Positions 7,720 through 16,625 of a DNA stretch of 64,000 nucleotides are shown one piece after another. The notes beneath the pieces are model-generated. The model did not search any database and had not been told where the DNA came from. It saw only the letters and a program-made list of their open reading frames with translations. This stretch comes from Frankiales bacterium (GTDB taxonomy: Bacteria; Actinomycetota; Actinomycetes; Mycobacteriales; Jatrophihabitantaceae): assembly GCA_025966315.1 (NCBI GenBank), contig JAOPUZ010000072.1:1-64000 (forward strand). Direction: 5' to 3'. The number at the start of each line of letters is the position of its first letter. Position 1 is the stretch's first letter. The translations under genes and the position numbers were made by a program.

Positions 7720-7729
7720 CCCGCCCGAT

Positions 7730-8530
7730 TCAGCCTGACGGGTGCGCCGAAATGACAAAGGCGGCCAGGCTGCCGTTAATCGGTCCTTCGCCGAGCCGGG
7801 TCGTCATCTCATCCGCCAACCTCTGCGTCAGCTGCCCAAGCGGCCCGCGTTGCTCGAGCGCGAAACGAAGTGGCGTCCCGAGGCAGAAGCCTTCGGCCAA
7901 GTCGCGCGCGGATGCGGCTGAACCGCGCAGCACCACGCGATCCAGGCGATCGGGCACCAATCCAGCAGCGTTTAGGTCCGCCTCGATCGTGCTGATGTCG
8001 GCGTAGCCATGCGGTATCCGGACGATGAAATCCGGCGGATCATCAGGGAAGACGGCGGCGAGGCTGGCCACCATGGCGGCCGGGAAATCAGACTCGTCCA
8101 CGATGTCCCAGGTGGTGAGTAGGACAGTGCCGCCGGGAGAAAGGACCCGAGCAATCTCGGCGAATGCCGCTGACTTGTCCGGGAAGAACATCACGCCGAA
8201 CTGGCATACCACCAGGTCGAACACATCGGCAGCAAAGGACGTCAGGTGCTCGGCGTCGGCCTGCGCCCACCGGGCGCCACTGACCCGCTCGGCGCCCCAC
8301 GAAATCATTGCTGGATTGAGATCGGTGGCCGTGATCTCTGCTGTGGGCAGCGCCCGGACCAATTGAGCCGTCGCAATGCCGGTACCAGCCGCCAGCTCGA
8401 GCACTCGTCGCGGTGCCAATAGCCTGGCGCGCTCGGCCACCTCGCTGGCGTAGGGAGCGAACAATGCCGGTCCCAAACATCGGTCATATACCGCGGGCAT
8501 TGACTCGATCCAGTCCGCGTCCGTGGTCAT
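7730..8530 (-). CDS. SAM-dependent class I methyltransferase
   Basis: 266 residues from ATG 8530 (MTTDADWIESMPAVYDR); the track ORF is 20 residues longer. The Rossmann motif I is VLELAAGTGIATAQLV, the acidic motif II lies near EITATDLNPAMI, and post-motif VVCQFGVMFFPDK is present, as in UbiE/Methyltransf_11 proteins. The N-terminal MPAVYDRCLGPALFAPYA is common to small-molecule methyltransferases of this group. The substrate cannot be read from sequence, and no pathway partner is adjacent. Confidence 0.85.
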   Translation of the reverse strand: MTTDADWIESMPAVYDRCLGPALFAPYASEVAERARLLAPRRVLELAAGTGIATAQLVRALPTAEITATDLNPAMISWGAERVSGARWAQADAEHLTSFAADVFDLVVCQFGVMFFPDKSAAFAEIARVLSPGGTVLLTTWDIVDESDFPAAMVASLAAVFPDDPPDFIVRIPHGYADISTIEADLNAAGLVPDRLDRVVLRGSAASARDLAEGFCLGTPLRFALEQRGPLGQLTQRLADEMTTRLGEGPINGSLAAFVISAHPSG

Positions 8531-8742
8531 CGGTGAAGCATGACGTACCTGATCAGCTACCGAAAGGGTCCATCGATGCCGACGACGCAACGACGACGAC
8601 TACGCGGTCAGCTCGGGCCTGGATCCATCGCCGGCACGATCACGCTCGCGGATCGACCGAGCCGAGGAACGTAGGTGGTCCGGCGCTTGACCCGCTCGGC
8701 CGCTGTCGGCGGTGCGGGACTTGTCGCTCTACGGTGGACGGC

Positions 8743-10383
8743 ATGCCGACGTTGCCCGGTCACCGACCGCATCTGCTGCTCGAACTCGACCTGACCGAAG
8801 CGCCTGCCGCACCCGACGCCGAAGATCCACTGGCGCGGTTACGAAACCGCAGCCGCCACCAACTTCGGCCAACTCTGCGCGCGCTGCATGAGGCTGCGGC
8901 CGATCGTCACGTAAGCGCGCTGATCGCCAAAGTCGGGGGTGCGCTGCCGTGGGCCACGATGCAAGAACTGCGGCTTGGCGTACGCGCTTTCGCGGCGAGC
9001 GGGAAGCCGACCGTCGCCTGGGCCGAGAGCTTCGGCGAGGGTTCCGGCGACACCGCGGCTTACGTACTTGCGACCGGCTTCGACGAGATCTGGCTACAAC
9101 CGGGCGGCGGACTGGGCGTACTGGGCGTCGGCGTGCAGACAACCTTCGTGCGTGGCGCGCTCGACCGGCTGGGCATCGAGCCGGAACTGGAACAACGGCA
9201 CGAGTTCAAGAACGCGCCTGATCAGGTGCTCCGGTCCGATTACACGGCCGCGCACCGGCTGGCGCTGGATGCGCTCGCCGAGTCGATCTTCACCGAGGCG
9301 GTGACGGCCATTTCCGCCGGTCGTGACCTCGACCCGAGCCGGGTCCGAGAGCTGGCCGATACCGGTCCGCGAACGGCTCCGGAAGCGCTGGTCGCGGGCT
9401 TGGTCGACAAGCTCGGCTACCGGGACGAGGCGTACGCCGCCCTCCGGGCCCGTGTCGATCATGATCCCGAACTGCTCTTCGCCGATCGTTGGCATCCACC
9501 CTACCGACCGACTTTGCCTCTTCGACGCAAGGGAAAGGTGGCTTTGATCGAGGTGCGTGGCGGCATCGGATCAGGCCGCACCCGACGCAGTCCGATGGGA
9601 CGGCAGGTGGGCAGCGATTCGATTGGCGCGGCGTTGCGAGCCGCAGCCGAGGATGAGCATGTCCGCTCGGTGGTACTGCACGTCGACTCCCCGGGCGGCT
9701 CCGCCGTCGCCTCGGAGACCATCTGGCGCGAGGTGTGTCGCGTGCGTACCGCGGGAAAGCCGGTCGTGGTGTCGATGGGCGAGGCGGCGGCGTCGGGCGG
9801 CTACTACATCGCCTGCCCGGCCGACGTGATCGTCGCCTTGCCCTCGACGCTCACCGGATCGATCGGGGTATTCGGCGGCAAGGTCGTTATCGAGCAGCTA
9901 CTGGAGCGGGCCGGCGTGCACACCGGAATGCTCCCGCACGGCGCGAGGTCGCAGATGTTTTCCTCGCGCCGTCGCTTCACCGACGATGAGCGGGAGCGGC
10001 TCGCTGCCACCATCGACGCGATCTACGGCGACTTCGTGGCCAAGGTGGCGCACGGCCGAGGCCGTCCGGTCGCTGAGATCGAAAGCATCGCGCGCGGTCG
10101 GGTCTGGACCGGCCGGGACGCGGTCGGCATCGGTCTCGTCGACGAGCTCGGCGGCCTTCGGGACGCGGTACGCATCGCGCGGGTACGCGGTGGGCTACCC
10201 GCGGACGCCCCGGTCCGACCCGCGCTGCATCTGTCGCCGCTGGCCCGTCTGGGTCGCCCGCGCAACTCCGAGGACCCGCGCGCGATACTCGGCTCCGCGA
10301 TGCCCGGTCTGGCCGACGTCGCGGCCGCGCTCGGCGTGCCGGCCGGCGCGGCGTTGCGGATGCCGGCCATCACCATTCGCTGA
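8743..10383 (+). CDS. sppA: Signal peptide peptidase SppA, 67K type
   Basis: 546 residues from ATG 8743; the 656-residue track ORF extends into the divergent methyltransferase. Two tandem S49 domains are present. The N-terminal one holds the probable general base Lys156 (RHEFKNAPD) and the C-terminal one the nucleophile Ser351 (GEAAASGGYY). The 195-residue spacing is close to the 200 of E. coli SppA (Lys209/Ser409). SppA degrades cleaved signal peptides in the membrane. No clear N-terminal transmembrane helix is seen; the protein begins MPTLPGHRPHLLLELDL, so membrane attachment may be peripheral. Confidence 0.9.
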   Translation: MPTLPGHRPHLLLELDLTEAPAAPDAEDPLARLRNRSRHQLRPTLRALHEAAADRHVSALIAKVGGALPWATMQELRLGVRAFAASGKPTVAWAESFGEGSGDTAAYVLATGFDEIWLQPGGGLGVLGVGVQTTFVRGALDRLGIEPELEQRHEFKNAPDQVLRSDYTAAHRLALDALAESIFTEAVTAISAGRDLDPSRVRELADTGPRTAPEALVAGLVDKLGYRDEAYAALRARVDHDPELLFADRWHPPYRPTLPLRRKGKVALIEVRGGIGSGRTRRSPMGRQVGSDSIGAALRAAAEDEHVRSVVLHVDSPGGSAVASETIWREVCRVRTAGKPVVVSMGEAAASGGYYIACPADVIVALPSTLTGSIGVFGGKVVIEQLLERAGVHTGMLPHGARSQMFSSRRRFTDDERERLAATIDAIYGDFVAKVAHGRGRPVAEIESIARGRVWTGRDAVGIGLVDELGGLRDAVRIARVRGGLPADAPVRPALHLSPLARLGRPRNSEDPRAILGSAMPGLADVAAALGVPAGAALRMPAITIR

Positions 10384-10414
10384 CCGCTCACGGGCGGGCT
10401 CGGCAGCGGTCAGC
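10379..10414. terminator. Hairpin between convergent sppA and LLM genes
   Basis: GCTGACCGCT pairs perfectly with AGCGGTCAGC across a 16-base GC-rich loop. It starts at the sppA stop codon and ends just before the stop of the opposing gene, consistent with a shared bidirectional terminator. Confidence 0.65.
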
Positions 10415-10415
10415 G

Positions 10416-11297
10416 TCAGGTTTGCAGATCGAGCACGGCGTCGGCGAGCGGGGCCAATTCCGCGGGCCACGAGGTTGGCGCCGCAACCGGGCGGACGACG
10501 AATTTAGAGAAGCCGACGTCGATGAACTGCTGCAGGCGTTGACGAAGCGCCGGCAGGCCGACCGGGACCAACTCCGCCACCTCGTGCTTCCCGGCCCGTT
10601 CGGCAATGCGGTCATGGAGCTGCTGGCTCAGCGGTTCGCGGCTGTACCCGATGCTGACCCCGAAATGCTCGACATCGACGGCCCGACCGGCGTCGGCCGC
10701 AGCCGACTGGATGCGCACGCGGCCGGCGGCAGCCTCGTCCGGCGTGAGCATCGAGGGCAGCCAACCGTCGCCCAGACGGCCACACAACTCCAACGACCGC
10801 GGCGCATTGCCGCCGAGCCAGAACTCGAGCGGTTGCTGCACCGGCAGCGGCGACAGTCGGACGTCGGTGAACGATGCGACCTGGCCGTCGTGGCTCACCG
10901 TCTCGCCGCTGAGCAGGGCCCGAAGTACCGGCATGGCCTCTTCGATGGCCGCGCGACGCTGGGCCAACGGCAGGCCGATCGCGGCCGCTTCCGGCCCGCG
11001 GTTGATGCCTGGCACAAAGGTGACCAGGAGCCGGCCGGACGACAAGGAGTCCAGGGTGGCCAGCTGCTTGGCCAACCGGACCACATTCCGGCCGGGCAGC
11101 AGCATGGTCGTACCCAGTTTGAGCTTCGGGTACTTCGCCGCCGCCCAGGTCAACGCGATCATCGGATCGAAGGCATCACCGGTCAGCAATTCCGGAAGCC
11201 AGATGGAATCGAAACCGTACGATGCCATTCCGTCCAGGACCGGGGTGAGTGACTCGGGCGTCGACACGGATACGCCAAGACCGATTCGTACCTTCAT
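10416..11297 (-). CDS. LLM-class (luciferase-like) F420/flavin-dependent oxidoreductase
   Basis: 293 residues with the TIM-barrel pattern of bacterial-luciferase-like enzymes: MKVRIGLGVSVSTPESLTPV, GFDSIWLPELLTGDAFDPM, LKLGTTMLLPGRNVVRLAKQ and SSGRLLVTFVPGINR. The sequence resembles F420-dependent members from actinomycetes more than FMN monooxygenases. The substrate is unknown. It is one of three LLM genes in the window (also 16783 and 22604), and it is co-directional with a START-like gene. Confidence 0.88.
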   Translation of the reverse strand: MKVRIGLGVSVSTPESLTPVLDGMASYGFDSIWLPELLTGDAFDPMIALTWAAAKYPKLKLGTTMLLPGRNVVRLAKQLATLDSLSSGRLLVTFVPGINRGPEAAAIGLPLAQRRAAIEEAMPVLRALLSGETVSHDGQVASFTDVRLSPLPVQQPLEFWLGGNAPRSLELCGRLGDGWLPSMLTPDEAAAGRVRIQSAAADAGRAVDVEHFGVSIGYSREPLSQQLHDRIAERAGKHEVAELVPVGLPALRQRLQQFIDVGFSKFVVRPVAAPTSWPAELAPLADAVLDLQT

Positions 11298-11348
11298 GAT
11301 CGGCAGGCTACGCGGACACCCGCGCGGTTGCGTTACTTGTGGGTTGCG

Positions 11349-11741
11349 CTATGGATGGACCAGGCGGCGCAGCGCGAAGTAGGCGAGCGGCGCGTAGCCG
11401 GCGATGATCGGGGCCGGGCCGCGTAGCCGCAGCGAGGTTGCGCTGCCCGCCCCGAGCCCGGCAACAACGTGTTCCAGGATCATCCGAATCGGGCCCATCC
11501 GCACCAGCCACGTCCAGGTGCGGGTGGACTCGTCCACGTCGATGACCCGAAAGCGCACCGCGGGCCCCGCGAACGAATGCACCGCACCGGTCAGCCCGGG
11601 CACCACCATCGGGCCGTCGGACGTGTCGACCGAGCGGATCTGCGGCGACCACTCGTGCCAACGGCGCGTATCCATATAGCGATTCCACACTTCGGACGAG
11701 TCCGCACGGCCGTAAACGCGCAACGTCATGGACCGCATCAT
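11349..11741 (-). CDS. SRPBCC (START-like) family protein
   Basis: 130 residues with the helix-grip pattern: MTLRVYGRADSSEVWNRYMD, then WHEWSPQIRSVD, strands around VHSFAGPAVRFRVIDVDES and TWTWLVRMGPI, and the long C-terminal helix region. Members bind hydrophobic ligands or act as cyclases. No catalytic residue can be assigned. Several Met codons (11741, 11738, 11729) could be the start. Confidence 0.8.
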   Translation of the reverse strand: MMRSMTLRVYGRADSSEVWNRYMDTRRWHEWSPQIRSVDTSDGPMVVPGLTGAVHSFAGPAVRFRVIDVDESTRTWTWLVRMGPIRMILEHVVAGLGAGSATSLRLRGPAPIIAGYAPLAYFALRRLVHP

Positions 11742-11771
11742 TCGAGAGTAATGCGATGCGGCGAAACGTAG

Positions 11772-13058
11772 TTAGAGAATCTCGTTCGCCACGACCGTAG
11801 CCGTGACGATGTTGCAGTCCTTGAGTTTGGCCGGCTCGTTCTTCGGCTTGAACAACAGCCGGACGCTGATGGCCGAGCCGCTACAGGCCGCCATCACGAT
11901 GGCCATTGGCAGTACATCGTGAGTACCGCCAAGCCCGACCAATGGCGCCACTGCCGCGCCGGTACCGAATTGCACCATGCCCAGCAGGGCGGATGCGCTG
12001 CCGGCCGAATCCGGAAAGTCGTTCAAGGCCAGTGCCGTGGCGTTCGGCCCGATGAAACCGAGTGAGGTCAGCAGTACGAACATGCAGCTGATGATTCCGG
12101 CCAGACCGAAATGATTCGTGGACACAAAAACCAGCAGTACCGCGCCGGCGGACGACAGACCGATCAAGCCGTAGGTAAGTAACCGCGCCGAGCCGATCCG
12201 GGCCACGAGGTAGCCGTTCACCTGGCTGGCTGAAATCATGCCGACCGCGTTGAGCGCGAACGCCAGGCTGAACATCTGGGGACTGAGGCCATAGACATTC
12301 TCGAGGGCGAAGGAGGACCCGGCCACGTAGGCGAAGATGGCACCGAAGGCCAGGCTGCAGGCCAGCGCGTTGACGAGGAAGTTGCGGTCGGTGGCAACGA
12401 CCCGCATTGCGCGCAGGGTTGCCGCCACGCCACCGGCACTGCGTTCTTCCACCGGCAGGGTTTCGGGCAGTCGAACGGCGGCAATGGCGATCAATACCGA
12501 TCCGGCCACGGCCAGCGCCAGAAACAGGAATCGCCAACTTCCCAGCTGCAGGACCCCGGCGCCGATCTGCGGCGCCAGGATCGGACCGGCGCCGGTGACG
12601 AGCATCAGCATCGAGAAGAACCGCGCCGCGGCGGTGCCCGAATACTGGTCGCGGACAATGGCACGCGACACCACGATGCCGGCGGCGCCGCCGAAACCCT
12701 GGACGAACCGGAGGCCGATCAAGGTCATGATGTTCGGCGACAGCGCGCAGCACAACGACGCGATGACAAATGCGGCCAGCCCGAAGAAGAGCGGCCGTCG
12801 CCGGCCCCAGCGATCACTCAACGGGCCGACGATCATCTGGCCGACGGCCAAACCGACCAGACACGCGGTGAGTGAGACTTGGACGGCGGACGCGCTGGTG
12901 TGTAGGTCGTCGCCGATATCGGGCAGGGCCGGCAGGTACATGTCAATGCAGAGCGGGCCGAACGCCGACAGGGAACCCACGATGAGCAACATCCGGGCCG
13001 GTATGCGTTCGGGCTTGACCGTGCCGGCACCGTCGCGCGCCAGGATGCGGTCAGCCAT
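11772..13058 (-). CDS. MFS drug efflux transporter, Bcr/CflA type
   Basis: 428 residues with about 12 transmembrane helices. The first reads LIVGSLSAFGPLCIDMYLPA with the ALPDIGDDLHTSASAVQVSL continuation typical of Bcr/CflA (DHA1) exporters. The MFS loop 2-3 motif appears as GPLSDRWGRRRPLFFGL, and TM4-5 carries GIVVSRAIVRDQYSG. It is expected to export drugs by proton antiport. The C-terminal tail is long and charged (KPKNEPAKLKDCN). It is divergent from the riboswitch-controlled exchanger gene. Confidence 0.9.
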   Translation of the reverse strand: MADRILARDGAGTVKPERIPARMLLIVGSLSAFGPLCIDMYLPALPDIGDDLHTSASAVQVSLTACLVGLAVGQMIVGPLSDRWGRRRPLFFGLAAFVIASLCCALSPNIMTLIGLRFVQGFGGAAGIVVSRAIVRDQYSGTAAARFFSMLMLVTGAGPILAPQIGAGVLQLGSWRFLFLALAVAGSVLIAIAAVRLPETLPVEERSAGGVAATLRAMRVVATDRNFLVNALACSLAFGAIFAYVAGSSFALENVYGLSPQMFSLAFALNAVGMISASQVNGYLVARIGSARLLTYGLIGLSSAGAVLLVFVSTNHFGLAGIISCMFVLLTSLGFIGPNATALALNDFPDSAGSASALLGMVQFGTGAAVAPLVGLGGTHDVLPMAIVMAACSGSAISVRLLFKPKNEPAKLKDCNIVTATVVANEIL

Positions 13059-13253
13059 CGGCGGATTCTTCGGGCCGCGCGATCGGCTTCATAACTGAAT
13101 CCTATCTGCAGAATGCGGCGCGACTCCTGTGAGTGCAACGCGGAACACAGCTCCAGAAATGCCCGCGGTACGCGCCGACGGCGCGCGTCCGTGGGTCCGG
13201 CTGCAACTGACCCCGGTTCGAGGCGCCGTTGCCGTCGGGTATTCTCGCTGCTG

Positions 13254-13353
13254 TTGAAGGGGAGTAGCCCTCCCGCCGGTGAGTCGACACGCTGGGACGA
13301 AATTGTCCCCGGTTCCCGGGCCCGCGACCGTCGCGGGTGGGCGAGACCTTCGA
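13254..13353 (+). promoter_or_regulatory. yybP-ykoY (Mn2+) riboswitch aptamer
   Basis: All conserved blocks of the family appear in order: GAAGGGGAGTAGC at the 5' side, GGTGAGTCGACACG, then CCCCGGTTCCCGGGCC, a variable GC stem, and GCGAGACCTTC closing P1. The terminal helix pairs GAAGG with CCTTC. It is about 85 bases ahead of a cation exchanger gene. The family binds Mn2+ and usually controls Mn exporters (established knowledge). I found it by motif reading, not by a covariance search. Confidence 0.92.
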
Positions 13354-13432
13354 TCCAGATGACAGCCATTTGCTGTCGTGGGTCGAAGCGCTCGTATAAC
13401 AACGAGATTGCCTCCCGCGCCAGCGGGAGAGG
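13348..13432 (+). promoter_or_regulatory. Riboswitch expression platform sequestering the SD
   Basis: CTTCGATCC, which includes the P1 3' strand, can alternatively pair with GGGTCGAAG at 13380-13388 (one G-U), enclosing the hairpin GACAGC-CATTT-GCTGTC. Further down, CTCCCGC pairs with GCGGGAG at 13423-13429, burying the SD GGGAGAGG that ends 5 bases before the GTG start. This looks like translational control. Confidence 0.7.
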
Positions 13433-13437
13433 TTCCC

Positions 13438-14484
13438 GTGATTCACGTAGTAATGCTGCTCGGCTGCGCCGCGGTGATTTACCTGGCGTGCGAATGGTTC
13501 GTCAATGCGGTCGAATGGCTGGGCGTTGAGTTCAAGGTCGGCGCCGTCGCCGTCGGCACCATTCTCGCCGCCGTCGGAACGGCGCTACCCGAGAGTGTGG
13601 TCACGCTGGTCGCCGTGCTGTTCGGTAGTCGGCAACAAGGTGATGACATTGCGGTCGGCGCGGCCATGGGCGGTCCCCTCGTGGTCGGCACGATCGCCTA
13701 CGGTGTCGCCGGGGCCGTGCTGATCTGGCGTCGGCAACGGGCCACGGCCGGGGCAGCGATCTCCGGTTCATCGGCCGCCGAGGATCGCGACACGTTACCG
13801 GCGCCCGACCTGACTGGCGTCGACACCGGGCGGTTGGCAAAGGATCAGGCTTGGTTCCTTGCGATTTACGTCGGCAAGGTCGCCCTCGGACTGCTTGCCT
13901 TCGCCATCAAACCCTGGCTCGGCTTGCTGTTCTTCGCGGCCTACGGCGTCTACTTCTGGCGCGAGCTGCGCGCCGACGGGGCCCACGCCAGCGAGGAGGA
14001 ACTCGCCCCGCTGAAACTCCAGCCGCGGGTTGCTCGTCCGGCCCGGTGGGCGGTGCTGAGCCAGACGGCGGCCACCTTGGTGCTGATCTTCCTGGCGTCG
14101 CAGCTGTTCGTACGCCAGCTGGAATGGGCCGGCCCTGAGCTGGGTCTGTCCCCGGTGGTGGTCGCGCTGTTGCTCGCACCTGTCGCGACCGAGTTGCCGG
14201 AAGTCCTGAATGCGGTCATCTGGGTCAGGCAGGGCAAGACGCAGCTCGCGCTGGCCAACATCTCGGGCTCGATGATGATCCAGGCCACCGTCCCGTCCGG
14301 GATCGGCATCCTGTTCACGGCCTGGCATTTCGACGCGGCGCTGATCCTGGCCGCAGCAATGACGGCGTCGGCCATCAGCTACCTCATGTGGTTGCTGAAG
14401 GCCGGCAAGTTGACCGGCGGTCGGCTGGCCGGGGCGTTCGGCTTCTATGCCGCCTTCGCCGTTGGCCTGGTTTTCGTCGCCTAA
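13438..14484 (+). CDS. CaCA-family cation exchanger, predicted Mn2+ (or Ca2+) exporter
   Basis: 348 residues from GTG 13438, set by the GGGAGAGG SD; the track start at 13378 lies inside the riboswitch platform. Two alpha-repeats are visible: GTILAAVGTALPESVVTLVA and LLLAPVATELPEVLNAVIW, the inverted GxxxPE-type repeats that form the ion path in Na+/Ca2+ and cation/H+ exchangers. About ten transmembrane helices flank a cytosolic loop of roughly 40 residues. The Mn2+ riboswitch suggests the physiological substrate is Mn2+ (inference). Many actinomycete homologues are annotated simply as sodium:calcium antiporters. Confidence 0.88.
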   Translation: MIHVVMLLGCAAVIYLACEWFVNAVEWLGVEFKVGAVAVGTILAAVGTALPESVVTLVAVLFGSRQQGDDIAVGAAMGGPLVVGTIAYGVAGAVLIWRRQRATAGAAISGSSAAEDRDTLPAPDLTGVDTGRLAKDQAWFLAIYVGKVALGLLAFAIKPWLGLLFFAAYGVYFWRELRADGAHASEEELAPLKLQPRVARPARWAVLSQTAATLVLIFLASQLFVRQLEWAGPELGLSPVVVALLLAPVATELPEVLNAVIWVRQGKTQLALANISGSMMIQATVPSGIGILFTAWHFDAALILAAAMTASAISYLMWLLKAGKLTGGRLAGAFGFYAAFAVGLVFVA

Positions 14485-14534
14485 CCTGGGAGTCCGACCA
14501 CATCCGACCGGGCTGACGTCGAGGGGACCGAGCA

Positions 14535-15206
14535 GTGACCACATACGGCTTGATACCTGGTGCGGGTGGTTCGGCGTGGTACTGGCACCGCGTCGTCCCA
14601 CTTCTGGAACGGGCCGGTCATGCCGCCGTCGCGGTGGACCTTCCCGGTGACGACGACACCGCGGGCCTGGCCGAATACACCCGAATCGTGACCGCCGCAA
14701 TTGCCGGAGCCGACGATGTGGTGCTCGTCGCGCAGTCACTCGGTGGGTTCACCGCTCCGCTGGTCGCCAATGCCCTGGACGTCCGGGCGCTGGTGTTCGT
14801 CAACGCGATGATCCCGGTGCCGGGCGAAACGCCGGGCGCCTGGGGGCAGAACACGGGCGCGGCCACCGCTCGGATCGCCGCGGCAGAGGCCGGAGGGTAC
14901 GGCGCCGAGTTCGACGAGGTCGTCTATTTCTTGCATGACGTGCCGCCCGAGGTCGCCGCCGCCGGGGCATCGCATCAGCGGCCGGAAGCCGAGGCGGTCT
15001 TCGACTCGATCTGTGAATTCGACGGCTGGCCGACCGGCCTCCCGATCCGGGTCGTGGCCGGCCGTGCCGATCGGCTTTTCCCACTCGGCTTCCAGCAGCG
15101 CGTCGCGCAGCAGCGGTTGGGCGTCGTCGCCGACGTGTTGCCCGGTGGCCATCTGGTGGCCATGTCGGAACCGGTTGCGCTGGCGGCCTATCTGCTGAGT
15201 GTCTGA
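14535..15206 (+). CDS. Alpha/beta-fold hydrolase (esterase-like)
   Basis: 223 residues from GTG 14535. The oxyanion region is GLIPGAGGSAWYWHRVVP, the nucleophile elbow is VAQSLGGF (Ser in AQSLGG), the acid is in AGRADRLFP and the catalytic His in PGGHLVAMSEP. The order and spacing match small AB-hydrolase_6 esterases. The substrate is unknown. It lies 50 bases after the exchanger gene on the same strand and may share its transcript. Confidence 0.88.
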   Translation: MTTYGLIPGAGGSAWYWHRVVPLLERAGHAAVAVDLPGDDDTAGLAEYTRIVTAAIAGADDVVLVAQSLGGFTAPLVANALDVRALVFVNAMIPVPGETPGAWGQNTGAATARIAAAEAGGYGAEFDEVVYFLHDVPPEVAAAGASHQRPEAEAVFDSICEFDGWPTGLPIRVVAGRADRLFPLGFQQRVAQQRLGVVADVLPGGHLVAMSEPVALAAYLLSV

Positions 15207-15227
15207 ACGGGTGCCTATGGTGGAGCG

Positions 15228-15689
15228 ATGCTTTTACTTCGCGCGGCCGCCCTGGGGCTGGTTTCCGGATCCCGTAGCACCCTCGGATTGACGGCGCTGG
15301 CCCTCAGCACGCCACCACCTCGCAGGTTCCGGCGCGCACGGTCATGGACGAACAGCCCATGGACAGCCCGGATTGCCGTGTTGGCTTCGGCGGGCGAACT
15401 CGTCGGCGACAAGCAGCCGAACACGCCCAGCCGGCTGGAGCCCGCCGGCTTCGCATCCCGGATCGCATTCGGTGCACTCTGCGGCGGAGTTGTCGTACAT
15501 CGTGCGGGTCGGTCGGTCGCGCCGACCGCTCTCGGCGCGCTGCTCGGTGCGGCGGGCGCCACCGCGGGCGCCCAGGCCGGGGCGACCTGGCGCCAGATTG
15601 CCAGTCGGAAGTTCGGGCCGGACCTGCCTGGCGCGCTGCTCGAGGATGCCGTTGCGATCCTGACCGCGACCGCCGCCGTCAAGTTATGA
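15228..15689 (+). CDS. Small Ala/Gly-rich membrane-associated protein (DUF4126-like)
   Basis: 153 residues. It starts MLLLRAAALGLVSGSRSTLG and continues with several weakly hydrophobic segments (FGALCGGVVVHRAGR, LGALLGAAGATAGAQAGATW). The pattern SRSTLG plus GDKQPNTPSRLEP resembles DUF4126/DUF4267-type membrane proteins. Function unknown. It begins 21 bases after the hydrolase stop and overlaps the convergent PadR gene by 6 bases. Confidence 0.7.
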   Translation: MLLLRAAALGLVSGSRSTLGLTALALSTPPPRRFRRARSWTNSPWTARIAVLASAGELVGDKQPNTPSRLEPAGFASRIAFGALCGGVVVHRAGRSVAPTALGALLGAAGATAGAQAGATWRQIASRKFGPDLPGALLEDAVAILTATAAVKL

Positions 15690-16253
15690 GCGTTGCGGCG
15701 TCGGTGCTGACTTCGAAGACGGTACGTCCGCAAGCGCGCTGATTTCGTCCAGAAAGCGCAATGCCGAACCGACGCTCTCGGTGCGGAACGCGGCCAGCAC
15801 CCGGCTGAAGTCCTGTTCCTGCTGCTGGCGCGCGGCCAACGCCTCATAGATCGGCCGGAACACGGCCAGCTGCGAGTCGACCAGCGCATCAGCGGTCTCG
15901 TTGCGACGATCCAACAAGGCGAGCTTGACCAGCAACGCTGAGCGCACCTCGCGGACGTGCGCCACCGGTTCGCGGAGCCAGCCCCGCACCGCTGCTTTAC
16001 CCGCTGCGGTGGCCGCCATGATCGAGCGCTGTGGCCCACGCTCGCCGGGCCGGGTCTCGGTCACTTCGACCAGACCGAGGTCGATCAGCCGGCCGGCCGC
16101 CCGGTAGACGATCGGCCGCGGCACCTGCCAGACCCGCCCGAGCTCGCCGCTGTCACTGGTGATGGCCGCTATGGCGAATCCGTGACTCGGTTGCTCGGTG
16201 ATGAGCGCGAGCACGATCCACTCGGCCAGCGACAGCTGCGGCAGGACGCCCAT
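15684..16253 (-). CDS. PadR-family transcriptional regulator
   Basis: 189 residues. The winged helix reads SLAEWIVLALITEQPSHGFA, VPRPIVYRAAGRLIDLGLVE and a wing ending RSIMAATAAGKAAVRGWL. The longer C-terminal part is helical (EPVAHVREVRSALLVKLALL and EALAARQQQEQ), as in PadR subfamily-2 (Vir_act_alpha_C). No operator could be picked out upstream. It lies directly downstream of a molbindin gene. Confidence 0.88.
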   Translation of the reverse strand: MGVLPQLSLAEWIVLALITEQPSHGFAIAAITSDSGELGRVWQVPRPIVYRAAGRLIDLGLVEVTETRPGERGPQRSIMAATAAGKAAVRGWLREPVAHVREVRSALLVKLALLDRRNETADALVDSQLAVFRPIYEALAARQQQEQDFSRVLAAFRTESVGSALRFLDEISALADVPSSKSAPTPQRS

Positions 16254-16371
16254 GGTGAGCAGGGTAGTTGGCCGGGCCGATGTCGCCGTTTGGAACGGGG
16301 ACTCCGTCGCCGAGGCCGGCGCCGGAGCGCGATCGCCGGTGCTCTCGTTGAACGAGGACGCCGGTGGCGTC

Positions 16372-16593
16372 TTACTCGACGCCGAGCATGACCTCGGTCG
16401 ACTTGATGAGCGCGGTCACCGGCGAGCCGATGGTGAGGCCAAGCTCGTCCACCGCGTCCTTGGTGATGGACGCGGTGACTTGCTGACCACCGTCGAGGGC
16501 CACCTTGACGATGGCCATCACGGAGCCGATGTCGATGCCGGACACCGTGCCGGTCAGCTGGTTACGGGTGGACAGACGCATGATTACATCCAT
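16372..16593 (-). CDS. Molbindin (Mop/TOBE domain) molybdate-binding protein
   Basis: 73 residues, or 69 from the second ATG at 16581 (MRLSTRNQLTG), which matches the usual Mop start. The single TOBE domain reads TRNQLTGTVSGIDIGSVMAI, ITKDAVDELGLTIG and PVTALIKSTEVMLGV. Members bind molybdate or tungstate as hexamers and buffer the oxyanion. No modABC or cofactor genes are nearby, so its role is likely storage or sensing. It is separated from the downstream PadR gene by about 120 bases. Confidence 0.88.
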   Translation of the reverse strand: MDVIMRLSTRNQLTGTVSGIDIGSVMAIVKVALDGGQQVTASITKDAVDELGLTIGSPVTALIKSTEVMLGVE

Positions 16594-16625
16594 AGCTGAA
16601 AGGATTCGCTAGCCACGTTATCGCT

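Noticed and set aside
10422-11252. Plus-strand ORFs over the LLM gene
   Set aside because: Exact antisense to a well-supported gene; composition is Arg/Gln/Gly-rich shadow.
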